48,425 nucleotides of DNA. It comes from Pseudomonas sp. GM74 (lineage in GTDB: Bacteria > Pseudomonadota > Gammaproteobacteria > Pseudomonadales > Pseudomonadaceae). The translations under genes and the position numbers were made by a program. This document shows positions 41,619 to 48,425 of this stretch, piece after piece. The notes under the pieces were generated by a model. That model searched no databases, was not told where the DNA came from, and was given only the letters and a program-made list of their open reading frames with translations. Position 1 is the first letter of the stretch. Each line of letters starts with the position of its first letter. The stretch spans positions 1 to 48,425 of the forward strand of contig NZ_AKJG01000074.1 in NCBI RefSeq assembly GCF_000282455.1, read 5' to 3'.

Positions 41619-42689
41619 ATGTTCAAAGTGTTACGCGACTGGATTCAGCGCTATTTTTCCGATGAAGAAGCGGTGGTGCTGGCTGTCCTGCTGTTTCTGG
41701 CATTCACCGTCGTACTGACCCTGGGCGGTATGCTGGCGCCGGTGCTCGCCGGCATGGTGCTGGCGTACCTGATGCAGGGGCTGGTGGTGGCCCTTGAGCG
41801 CCTGCGCGTGCCGGGCTGGGCAGCGGTGGGGCTGGTTTTTGCGTTGTTCATGGGGTTGTTGCTGGTATTCATCGTGGTTGTCGTGCCGTTGCTGTGGCAC
41901 CAACTGATCACGTTGTTCAACGAGTTGCCCGGCATGCTTGCCAAGTGGCAGTCGATATTGCTGTTGCTGCCCGAGCGCTATCCTCACCTGGTATCGGATG
42001 AGCAAGTACTGCGGGCCATCGAAGTGGCGCGGGGCGAAATCGGCAAGTTTGGTCAGTGGGCGCTCACGTTCTCGCTGTCGAGCCTGCCATTGCTGGTGAA
42101 CATCATGATCTACCTGGTGCTGGTGCCGATCCTGGTGTTCTTCTTTCTCAAGGATCGGGCCATGATCGGCCAGTGGGTGCGTGGATACCTGCCCCGTGAG
42201 CGGGCGTTGATCACTCGGGTCGCCCATGACATGAACCGGCAGATCGCCAACTATATTCGCGGCAAAGTCATCGAAATCTTCATTTGCGGAGGCGTGACCT
42301 ACATCGCCTTCGTTGTCCTTGAGCTCAACTATGCGGCGCTGCTGGCCCTGCTGGTGGGGATTTCGGTGGTGGTGCCTTATGTCGGCGCCGTGGTGGTGAC
42401 CGTGCCTGTGTTTCTGATTGCGCTGTTCCAGTGGGGCTGGAGCGATCAGTTCATATACTTGATGGCGGTCTACGGGATCATTCAGACGCTGGATGGCAAT
42501 GTGCTGGTGCCATTGCTGTTCTCGGAGGCGGTGAACCTGCACCCGGTGGTTATCATCTGCGCAGTGCTGTTGTTTGGCGGGTTGTGGGGATTCTGGGGGG
42601 TGTTCTTCGCGATTCCCCTGGCGACGCTGTTCAAGGCCGTGCTGGACGCCTGGCCGCGCAAGGAGCCGGAGGTGGCGCCGCTGCTTTAA
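41619..42689 (+). CDS. perM: AI-2E family transporter / PerM-like permease
   Basis: The product is 356 residues with about eight membrane segments. It is of the AI-2E family (formerly UPF0118): the C-terminal block LMAVYGIIQTLDGNVLVPLL and the stretch VGISVVVPYVGAVVVTVPV are typical. The substrate is not known for this branch. The ATG at 41619 is preferred to a TTG three bases earlier. Confidence 0.88.
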   Translation: MFKVLRDWIQRYFSDEEAVVLAVLLFLAFTVVLTLGGMLAPVLAGMVLAYLMQGLVVALERLRVPGWAAVGLVFALFMGLLLVFIVVVVPLLWHQLITLFNELPGMLAKWQSILLLLPERYPHLVSDEQVLRAIEVARGEIGKFGQWALTFSLSSLPLLVNIMIYLVLVPILVFFFLKDRAMIGQWVRGYLPRERALITRVAHDMNRQIANYIRGKVIEIFICGGVTYIAFVVLELNYAALLALLVGISVVVPYVGAVVVTVPVFLIALFQWGWSDQFIYLMAVYGIIQTLDGNVLVPLLFSEAVNLHPVVIICAVLLFGGLWGFWGVFFAIPLATLFKAVLDAWPRKEPEVAPLL

Positions 42690-42713
42690 TTCTTCGGTGA
42701 GGCTGATGGCCTC

Positions 42714-42794
42714 TTCGCCGGCAAGCCCGCTCCCACAGTTGACCGAGTTGTTCAGGCGAACAAGGTCCAATGTGGGAGCGGGCTCGCCCGCGAA
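42714..42794. repeat. REP pair (inverted)
   Basis: TTCGCCGGCAAGCCCGCTCC at 42714 and its near inverse ending at 42794 flank about 33 bases, between the convergent perM and bcp genes. Confidence 0.88.
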
Positions 42795-42819
42795 AACGTC
42801 CGGATAGGCGCTATATGAA

Positions 42820-43293
42820 TCAGGCTTTGTCGAGGGCCTGAGCCGCCGCCAAAACGGCATCGACATGCCCTGGCACCTTCACACCACGCCACTCCTGGCG
42901 CAGCACGCCATTCTTGTCGATCAGGAAGGTGCTGCGATCCACGCCCATGTATTCCTTGCCATAGAGCTTTTTCAGCTTGATCACGTCGAACAGTTGGCAG
43001 ATGGCTTCGTCCTTGTCGCTGATCAGCTCAAAGGGGAATTCCTGTTTGCACTTGAAGTTCTCGTGGGATTTCAGGCTGTCGCGAGACACGCCGAACACTT
43101 CGGTGTTGGCGGCTTTGAACGCAGCGTACTGATCACGAAAGCCTTGCCCCTCGGTGGTGCAGCCCGGGGTGCTGTCCTTGGGGTAGAAGTAGATCACCAC
43201 TTGCTTGCCCTTCAGGCCCGCCAGGCTGACGGTCTGCCCGCTGGTGGCGGGGGCTTGGAAATCGGCAACCGGTTGGTCGATGGCAACGGCCAT
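42820..43293 (-). CDS. bcp: Thiol peroxidase Bcp (peroxiredoxin)
   Basis: The product is 157 residues. It reduces hydroperoxides with thioredoxin. The peroxidatic cysteine is Cys45 in YPKDSTPGCTTEGQGF. The second cysteine five residues later, present in E. coli Bcp, is replaced here, so a different resolving cysteine (perhaps in KCKQEF or ICQLF) or a one-cysteine mechanism applies. It lies ten bases after gcvR on the same strand. Confidence 0.92.
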   Translation of the reverse strand: MAVAIDQPVADFQAPATSGQTVSLAGLKGKQVVIYFYPKDSTPGCTTEGQGFRDQYAAFKAANTEVFGVSRDSLKSHENFKCKQEFPFELISDKDEAICQLFDVIKLKKLYGKEYMGVDRSTFLIDKNGVLRQEWRGVKVPGHVDAVLAAAQALDKA

Positions 43294-43303
43294 GAAAGCT
43301 TCC

Positions 43304-43864
43304 TTACATTGGGTTCTGTGGGCGCCAGGGTTCGATCAGGGCATCGAGGTTCAGCGCGTCGGCAAAATCCAGGAACTGATCGCGCAGCCAGCTGATTTGC
43401 ACGCCGGCCGGCAAGGTCACGGTAAACGTGGCGTTGAGCATGGTGCCGCCGGTCTGCGGAGCCTGGTAGGTGTCGCAGGTCAGGTTTTCCAGCTCGACAT
43501 TGTGGTCCATGAAGAACTGGCACAGCTCGTTGATGATGTCCGAGCGGTAGGCCGAGCTGACATAAGCGACGTACGGCAGGGCCTGGGGGCGGTTTTCCAG
43601 GGCTGCGCTGCGCACCACGTTGACCGTGAACGCATGCCGCTTGGCCAAAACCGGCAGGCTGCCTTCCAGGCGTGCCAGGGCATCCCAGCTACCGGAGATT
43701 TCCAGTACCAGGGCACTGCATTCGCCATGGCGGGTCAGGCGAGAGGTGACAACGGCGCAGCGGTTTTCATGGCTGGCGCGGCACAGGACGTTGGTCAGCT
43801 CCATGGGGTTGGCGCCGAGGGCACTGATAACAAGGAATTGTTCGCGAACTGTGGGGGTGGACAT
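43304..43864 (-). CDS. gcvR: Glycine cleavage system regulator GcvR-like (ACT domains)
   Basis: The product is 186 residues with two ACT domains (EQFLVISALGANPMELTNVL and YVSSAYRSDIINELCQFFMD). In E. coli GcvR binds glycine and blocks the activator GcvA. The position between bcp and dapA is conserved in Pseudomonas. It is divergent from dapA. Confidence 0.85.
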   Translation of the reverse strand: MSTPTVREQFLVISALGANPMELTNVLCRASHENRCAVVTSRLTRHGECSALVLEISGSWDALARLEGSLPVLAKRHAFTVNVVRSAALENRPQALPYVAYVSSAYRSDIINELCQFFMDHNVELENLTCDTYQAPQTGGTMLNATFTVTLPAGVQISWLRDQFLDFADALNLDALIEPWRPQNPM

Positions 43865-44095
43865 GCAGCATTCCTAAAGCGATGAGCGGTCGGTACGTCC
43901 AGAAGGCGTTTTGCCGGGAGCGAGCCTGCGGATGCGAATTCAGAAAACCCCGGAAGGCAGGTTGCGACGTGCTCCAGCAGGGCGGGAGCGAGAGGCGGCA
44001 ACGCTGGATCAGGGCTTGTGATGCCGAAAATGGAGGCTGAAACCCGACGCACGAGCTTGTCTGTACCGATCAAAGTCTGAAGGGTAGCGAAAACC
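43865..44095. other. gcvR-dapA intergenic region, left part
   Basis: No gene or clear motif is visible here. With the structured dapA promoter region that follows, the whole gap is 328 bases. Confidence 0.4.
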
Positions 44096-44160
44096 GGCGC
44101 CAAGGGGAATGGCGGCAGCACAGTACTTCGCTTGTGCAAGCATCTTGGCGCCAGTACCAT
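44096..44160 (+). promoter_or_regulatory. dapA promoter with nested inverted repeats
   Basis: TTGTGC (44132-44137) and TACCAT (44155-44160) are 17 bases apart and form a plausible sigma-70 promoter 33 bases before dapA. The inverted repeat GGCGCCAAG (44096-44104) and CTTGGCGCC (44144-44152) spans it, with the right arm in the promoter spacer. A second pair, GCACA (44118-44122) and TGTGC (44133-44137), overlaps the -35. This could be a repressor site or a looped structure. Confidence 0.45.
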
Positions 44161-44192
44161 TACGGCTCTCTTTTTCCGGCAGGAGCGGTTTC

Positions 44193-45071
44193 ATGATTGC
44201 GGGCAGTATGGTGGCACTGGTCACACCCATGGATGCACAGGGGCGTCTTGACTGGGACAGCCTCAGCAAACTCGTGGACTTCCACCTTGAAAACGGCACC
44301 CATGCCATTGTCGCCGTCGGCACCACCGGCGAATCGGCAACCCTCGACGTCAACGAGCACATCGCAGTCATCCGTGCCGTGGTCAAGCAGGTCAACGGTC
44401 GTATTCCGGTGATCGCCGGTACCGGGGCCAATTCGACCCGCGAAGCCGTCGAACTGACCCGTAATGCCAAGGAAGCCGGCGCCGATGCCTGCCTGCTGGT
44501 AGTGCCGTACTACAACAAGCCGACCCAGGAAGGCCTGTACCTGCACTTCAAGCACATCGCCGAATCGGTCGACATCCCGCAGATTCTCTATAACGTTCCC
44601 GGCCGCACCTCCTGCGACATGCAGGCCGAAACCGTGATCCGCCTGTCCACCGTGCCGAACATCATCGGTATCAAGGAAGCGACCGGCGACCTCAAGCGCG
44701 CCAAGGCCATCCTCGACGGCGTAAGCAAGGACTTCATCGTCCTTTCCGGCGATGATCCGACCGCGGTCGAGCTGATCCTGATGGGCGGCAAGGGCAACAT
44801 CTCCGTCACCGCCAACGTCGCGCCGCGTGAAATGGCCGATCTGTGCGAGGCCGCCCTCAAGGGTGATGCCGAGACTGCACGGGCAATCAACGAAAAACTG
44901 ATGCCGCTGCACAAGGACCTGTTCATCGAAGCCAACCCGATTCCGGTTAAGTGGGCTTTGGTTGAAATGGGCCTGATGCACGAAGGCATTCGCCTGCCGT
45001 TGACCTGGCTGAGCACACCTTGTCACGAAACGCTGCGCACGGCCCTGCGCCAGTGCGGCGTCCTGGTTTAA
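44193..45071 (+). CDS. dapA: 4-hydroxy-tetrahydrodipicolinate synthase
   Basis: The product is 292 residues, the family length. It condenses pyruvate with aspartate semialdehyde in lysine and peptidoglycan synthesis. Schiff-base Lys161 ([10 protein letters not shown]), GTTGESATL (44-52) and the tyrosine in VVPYYNKP are all in place. AGGAG precedes ATG 44193. It is followed 17 bases later by bamC. Confidence 0.96.
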   Translation: MIAGSMVALVTPMDAQGRLDWDSLSKLVDFHLENGTHAIVAVGTTGESATLDVNEHIAVIRAVVKQVNGRIPVIAGTGANSTREAVELTRNAKEAGADACLLVVPYYNKPTQEGLYLHFKHIAESVDIPQILYNVPGRTSCDMQAETVIRLSTVPNIIGIKEATGDLKRAKAILDGVSKDFIVLSGDDPTAVELILMGGKGNISVTANVAPREMADLCEAALKGDAETARAINEKLMPLHKDLFIEANPIPVKWALVEMGLMHEGIRLPLTWLSTPCHETLRTALRQCGVLV

Positions 45072-45088
45072 TTGAGGAAGTACAACGC

Positions 45089-46204
45089 ATGAAGCGAATG
45101 GCCGGACTTTCCGCACTTGCCTTGATTATCTCCAGCACCAGTGGCTGTGGATGGATCTGGGGCCCGGAAGGTTATTTCCGTGACCGTGGTAGCGATTACC
45201 TGGAAGCGCAACAGACTGCACCGATGCAAATACCGCAGGATATCCATACCGCCAAGCGTCTGGATCCGCTGTTGCCGATCCCGCGCAACGTGGCCGATGA
45301 CACCGCCAAGGGCGAATACATCGTTCCTCGGCCGCAACCGCTGACCGCGGGTGCCGACGCCAGTGCCTACTCCCTGCAGAAGAGCGGCGGCACCAGCTCC
45401 ATCCTGGCGCAGAATCCGCCGGCTGAAATCTGGCCCGTGGCCGTTCAGTTCTTCCAGGACAACGGTTTCCGTCTGGATGAGCAGCGTCCGCAAACCGGCG
45501 AGTTCACTACGACCTGGCAGCATTCCGACGAACTGTCCGCGGCCATGGCCAAGCGCCTGGGCGCGGCCGGCGTCAGCACGGACAGCGAAACCCGCGTGCG
45601 GGTGCGCATCGAGCCGGGCGTGCAGCGCAACACCAGTGAAGTCTACGTGGTCAGCGCCGAGCGTCCTGCCGGCAGCACCGCCGACGTGGCCTTCACCAAC
45701 CGTTCGGTCAACACTGGCCTGGACGCGGCACTGGTCGACGACATGCTCGCGAGCATGAGCCGTATCTCCGAGAAGGGCGGTTCGGTCTCCATGCTGGCTT
45801 CCCGTGATTTCGACGCGCCAAGTCGTGTCAGCCTCAGTGAGGACGGCAGCGGCAACCCTGTGCTGAACGTCGGCACCGACCTGGATCGTGCATGGTCGAG
45901 CGTTGGTCGTGCACTGGAGCAAGGCGAATGGCGTGTTGAAGACATCAACCGCAGCCTGGGCCTGTACTACATCAACCTGGCCGAAAAAGCCGAGAGCAAA
46001 GACGACAAGCCAGGCTTCTTCAGCAGCCTGTTCGGCAGCGCGCCGAGCAAGGAAGAGCGTGAAGCCCGTGCCGAGCGTTATCAGGTTCGCCTGAGCAAGG
46101 TTGGCGAGAACGTCCAGGTTACGGTCGAGAAAAACATCAACACCGTGGCGCCGGCAGATGTGGCGCGTAAAGTGTTGAGCGTGATTCAGGACAACCTGGG
46201 CTGA
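45089..46204 (+). CDS. bamC: Outer-membrane assembly lipoprotein BamC (NlpB)
   Basis: The product is 371 residues. The lipoprotein signal ([20 protein letters not shown]) has lipobox TSGC. A long extended N-terminal part, as in E. coli BamC, is followed by two helix-grip domains ([20 protein letters not shown] and [20 protein letters not shown]). It is a non-essential part of the BAM complex. The dapA-bamC order is widespread in gammaproteobacteria. Confidence 0.93.
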   Translation: MKRMAGLSALALIISSTSGCGWIWGPEGYFRDRGSDYLEAQQTAPMQIPQDIHTAKRLDPLLPIPRNVADDTAKGEYIVPRPQPLTAGADASAYSLQKSGGTSSILAQNPPAEIWPVAVQFFQDNGFRLDEQRPQTGEFTTTWQHSDELSAAMAKRLGAAGVSTDSETRVRVRIEPGVQRNTSEVYVVSAERPAGSTADVAFTNRSVNTGLDAALVDDMLASMSRISEKGGSVSMLASRDFDAPSRVSLSEDGSGNPVLNVGTDLDRAWSSVGRALEQGEWRVEDINRSLGLYYINLAEKAESKDDKPGFFSSLFGSAPSKEEREARAERYQVRLSKVGENVQVTVEKNINTVAPADVARKVLSVIQDNLG

Positions 46205-46208
46205 TCAC

Positions 46209-46967
46209 ATGCGTTTTGCCGTTCTCGGCAGCGGTAGCCAAGGGAACGGCACGCTGATAGCCAGCGCTGATACGTACGTATTGGTGGATTGTGGTTTTTC
46301 CCTGCGGGAAACCGAAAAACGCCTGCTGCGCCTGGGTGTGAGCCCTGCGCAGCTGAGCGCGATACTCGTGACCCACGAACATGCCGACCACGTGCATGGC
46401 GTGGGTTTGCTGTCTCGGCGCTACAATCTGCCTGTCTACCTCAGTCGCGGGACCTTGCGCGGGATGCGCAAACCGATTGAACCCGCAGGCTTTCTGGCCG
46501 GCGGCGAGCAGTTGCAAATCGGCGACTTGAGCATCGGTGTCATTGCCGTGGCCCACGATGCACAGGAACCGACGCAATATGTGTTCAGTGACGGTTTGCG
46601 GCGCTTCGGCCTGTTGACCGACCTGGGTTCGTATTGTGACAAGGTGCTGGACGGCTATCGGGATCTCGATGCGTTGATGATCGAGTCCAATCACTGCCGT
46701 GACATGCTGGCTCGCGGTCATTACCCGTACTTTCTCAAGCAACGGGTGGGCGGTGAACTGGGACATCTGAATAACCACCAGGCGGCATTCCTGGTGGCCG
46801 AGCTGGGCTGGAAAGACCTGCAGCACCTGGTCCTGGCCCATCTGAGCAGCAAGAACAACCTGCCGCGGCTGGCCCGGCAATGTTTTGTCGACACCCTCGG
46901 GTGCGACCCGGACTGGCTGCAACTGGCCGATCAAGATTCAGGGCTCGACTGGCGTCACATCGCCTAG
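46209..46967 (+). CDS. MBL-fold metallo-hydrolase (YycJ/WalJ-like)
   Basis: The product is 252 residues with the metal motif THEHADHVHG (55-64) and later histidines in AVAHDAQEP and IESNHCRDML. It begins four bases after bamC. Relatives (YycJ) are 5'-3' DNA exonucleases linked to repair in Gram-positive bacteria; the role in Pseudomonas is not settled. It lies between bamC and purC. Confidence 0.87.
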   Translation: MRFAVLGSGSQGNGTLIASADTYVLVDCGFSLRETEKRLLRLGVSPAQLSAILVTHEHADHVHGVGLLSRRYNLPVYLSRGTLRGMRKPIEPAGFLAGGEQLQIGDLSIGVIAVAHDAQEPTQYVFSDGLRRFGLLTDLGSYCDKVLDGYRDLDALMIESNHCRDMLARGHYPYFLKQRVGGELGHLNNHQAAFLVAELGWKDLQHLVLAHLSSKNNLPRLARQCFVDTLGCDPDWLQLADQDSGLDWRHIA

Positions 46968-46995
46968 CCCATCTACTTAGCAAGCGGAGCCCATC

Positions 46996-47709
46996 ATGGA
47001 AAAACGTGAAGAACTCTACCGCGGCAAAGCCAAGTCGGTTTACAAGACCGACGACGCTAACCGTTTGATCCTGCTGTTTCGCAACGACACCTCGGCGTTC
47101 GATGGCAAGCGTATCGAACAGCTCGACCGCAAAGGCATGGTGAACAACAAGTTCAACGCCTTCATCATGCAGAAGCTCGAAGCGGCTGGCGTGCCGACCC
47201 AATTCGACAAATTGCTGGGCGACAACGAATGCCTGGTGAAGAAGCTCGACATGATCCCGGTCGAGTGCGTCGTGCGTAACTACGCCGCCGGCAGCCTGGT
47301 CAAGCGTCTGGGTGTCGAAGAGGGCATGAAACTCAACCCTTACACCTTCGAACTGTTCCTGAAAGACGACGCCAAGGGCGACCCGTTCATCAACGAATCC
47401 CACGTCGTGGCCTTTGGTTGGGGCACCGCCGAGCAACTGGTTCGCATGAAAGAGCTGTCGCTCAAGGTCAACGAAGTCCTGAGCAAGCTGTTCGACGACG
47501 CTGGCCTGCTGCTGGTCGACTTCAAGCTGGAGTTCGGCGTGTTCCACGATGGCTCCATCGTGCTGGGCGATGAATTCAGTCCGGATGGCTGCCGTCTGTG
47601 GGACAAGGCCACCGGCAAGAAAATGGACAAGGACCGCTTCCGTCAGGGCCTCGGTGACGTCATCGAAGCCTACGAAGAAGTCGCCAATCGTCTGGGCGTA
47701 CCGCTTTAA
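46996..47709 (+). CDS. purC: SAICAR synthetase
   Basis: The product is 237 residues. It joins aspartate to CAIR in purine synthesis. Family blocks are [31 protein letters not shown], and DFKLEFG with [13 protein letters not shown]. Length and order are normal. It ends the dapA-bamC-MBL-purC series. Confidence 0.96.
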   Translation: MEKREELYRGKAKSVYKTDDANRLILLFRNDTSAFDGKRIEQLDRKGMVNNKFNAFIMQKLEAAGVPTQFDKLLGDNECLVKKLDMIPVECVVRNYAAGSLVKRLGVEEGMKLNPYTFELFLKDDAKGDPFINESHVVAFGWGTAEQLVRMKELSLKVNEVLSKLFDDAGLLLVDFKLEFGVFHDGSIVLGDEFSPDGCRLWDKATGKKMDKDRFRQGLGDVIEAYEEVANRLGVPL

Positions 47710-47753
47710 CCGACGCAAGCATCTGATAGCACAGAAATATTTCGCTTAGGGGG

Positions 47754-47782
47754 TTCGCTTCCTGCGAAAGTGTTGTTATGAT
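47754..47782 (+). promoter_or_regulatory. Promoter of tRNA-Ser
   Basis: TTCGCT (47754-47759) and TATGAT (47777-47782) are 17 bases apart; the mature tRNA starts ten bases further on. A GC-rich discriminator (GCGCGCC) follows, as in stable RNA promoters. Confidence 0.6.
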
Positions 47783-47792
47783 GCGCGCCGTT

Positions 47793-47882
47793 GGAGAGAT
47801 GCCAGAGTGGCCGAATGGGACGGATTCGAAATCCGTTGTACCTTCACCGGTACCTAGGGTTCGAATCCCTATCTCTCCGCCA
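47793..47882 (+). tRNA. tRNA-Ser(CGA)
   Basis: A class II tRNA of 90 bases: acceptor GGAGAGA pairs with TCTCTCC, the anticodon loop TTCGAAA gives anticodon CGA, a long variable arm (TTGTACCTTCACCGGTACCTA) is present, and CCA is encoded at the end. Confidence 0.95.
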
Positions 47883-47898
47883 TTATTGAACAAGACTA

Positions 47899-47934
47899 AG
47901 CCCCTGAAACGGTTAAACGTTTCAGGGGCTTTTT
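47899..47934 (+). terminator. Terminator of tRNA-Ser
   Basis: AGCCCCTGAAACG and CGTTTCAGGGGCT form a perfect 13-bp stem around GTTAAA, followed by TTTT. Confidence 0.95.
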
Positions 47935-48175
47935 CGTTTCTGTCGTATTGATCGAGGGCATTTCGTGCTCCGGCATTTTTGGCGCGATACCCGTCATGCT
48001 CTTGGGGGCCCTGAGTATCCATTTGCCGTAGGGCTTTCTCATCATTGTTGTATCTATATATCCAGGTGACGTGGTTTGGGTTCGCTGCTGTCCCGGTGCT
48101 TTATATAGATGCTGGAGGTTCTCGTGGTGGCAACCCGGGCGCTTTGGTGAGGGAGAAGAATTTTCAGGTGGGGGG
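47935..48175. other. Intergenic region between tRNA-Ser and the rRNA promoters
   Basis: No supported gene is visible. A minus-strand frame (47896-48045, 49 codons) has no ribosome site and runs through the terminator. The region is more AT-rich than the neighbourhood, as expected upstream of a ribosomal RNA promoter (UP-element and Fis sites), though I cannot mark single sites. Confidence 0.4.
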
Positions 48176-48203
48176 TTGACCACGGTTTTTAATGCTGTAC
48201 TAT
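48176..48203 (+). promoter_or_regulatory. Upstream rRNA operon promoter
   Basis: TTGACC (48176-48181) and TACTAT (48198-48203) are 16 bases apart, followed by a GC-rich CGCCTCCCGC. Confidence 0.65.
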
Positions 48204-48283
48204 TCGCCTCCCGCTAACGAGCAGTTTGATGTGGCTCTTGGTTTAAGTAATTGATTTTGTTGAGAAATCAGAAACTTTTAAGG

Positions 48284-48312
48284 TTGCAAATTGAAAAGAT
48301 GCGCTGTAGAAT
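48284..48312 (+). promoter_or_regulatory. Main rRNA operon promoter
   Basis: TTGCAA (48284-48289) and TAGAAT (48307-48312) are 17 bases apart, followed by GCGCGCCTC, the usual GC-rich start region of Pseudomonas rRNA promoters. Confidence 0.75.
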
Positions 48313-48425
48313 GCGCGCCTCGGTTGAGACGAAAGATCTTAACCAACCGCTCTTTAACAACTGAATCAAGCAATTCGTGTGGGTGCTTGTGGAGTCAGAC
48401 TGCTAGTCAACAGATTATCAGCATC
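48313..48425 (+). promoter_or_regulatory. rRNA operon leader with boxA antitermination site
   Basis: GCTCTTTAACAA (48349-48360) is the boxA sequence bound by Nus factors for antitermination. The following sequence (GAATCAAGCAATTCGTGTGG and GGTGCTTGTGGAGTC) is the typical Pseudomonas leader upstream of 16S rRNA. The 16S gene itself begins beyond the window. Confidence 0.9.

Noticed and set aside
47896..48045. 49-codon minus-strand frame near tRNA-Ser
   Set aside because: No ribosome site, and its 3' part is the tRNA-Ser terminator.

Overview
The window is a chromosomal segment of a Pseudomonas of the P. fluorescens type. I base this on the whole gene set (algU-mucA-mucB-mucD, phaG, tctDE/tctCBA, the dapA-bamC-purC cluster), the GC-rich codon use, and many paired REP sequences of the kind 'tgtgggagcgggcttgc' between genes. 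No plasmid or phage replication genes, complete insertion sequence or CRISPR array is visible.

Region 1 (1-5,060) is accessory. It holds tam, a candidate 38-codon membrane ORF, a methyltransferase gene with its 5' part missing, a frameshifted gene remnant, a hairpin-rich non-coding stretch, and two copies (one cut by the window edge) of an inverted-repeat element built from a REP pair. A Fic-domain gene follows, and then tRNA-Gly(CCC) with its terminator. Each inverted-repeat element abuts sequence like the tRNA-Gly terminator, so that terminator sequence appears to be a recurrent insertion point.

Region 2 (5,100-8,830) carries phaG and a three-gene unit: a membrane diguanylate cyclase, a small cysteine-rich protein, and rsuA.

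Region 3 (9,016-18,990) is one minus-strand guanidine-utilisation operon. In order of transcription it runs: guanidine-I (ykkC) riboswitch, NitT/TauT-type ABC importer (binding protein, permease, ATPase), two DUF1989 proteins (carboxyguanidine deiminase subunits), a biotin-dependent urea/guanidine carboxylase, and allophanate hydrolase. A REP hairpin of exactly 81 bp sits inside the carboxylase gene in frame.

Region 4 (19,270-31,200) has two tyrosine-rich small lipoproteins, a 3-hydroxyisobutyryl-CoA hydrolase-like gene, ung, a two-gene Septu-type defence module (ptuA ATPase plus ptuB HNH nuclease) lodged between ung and the abrB-tctABC cluster, and the divergent tctDE two-component system. 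Three 11-bp-phased CTTTC repeats lie between tctC and tctD.

Region 5 (31,190-48,425) is core genome: HDOD protein, ygfZ, sdhE-ygfX, nadB, algU-mucA-mucB-mucD with two AlgU-type promoters, bepA, a tusA-like gene, perM, bcp, gcvR, dapA, bamC, an MBL hydrolase, purC and tRNA-Ser(CGA). It ends in the promoter and leader (boxA) of a ribosomal RNA operon whose 16S gene lies beyond the window. Here mucC is absent and mucD is followed by bepA rather than lepA, unlike P. aeruginosa PAO1.
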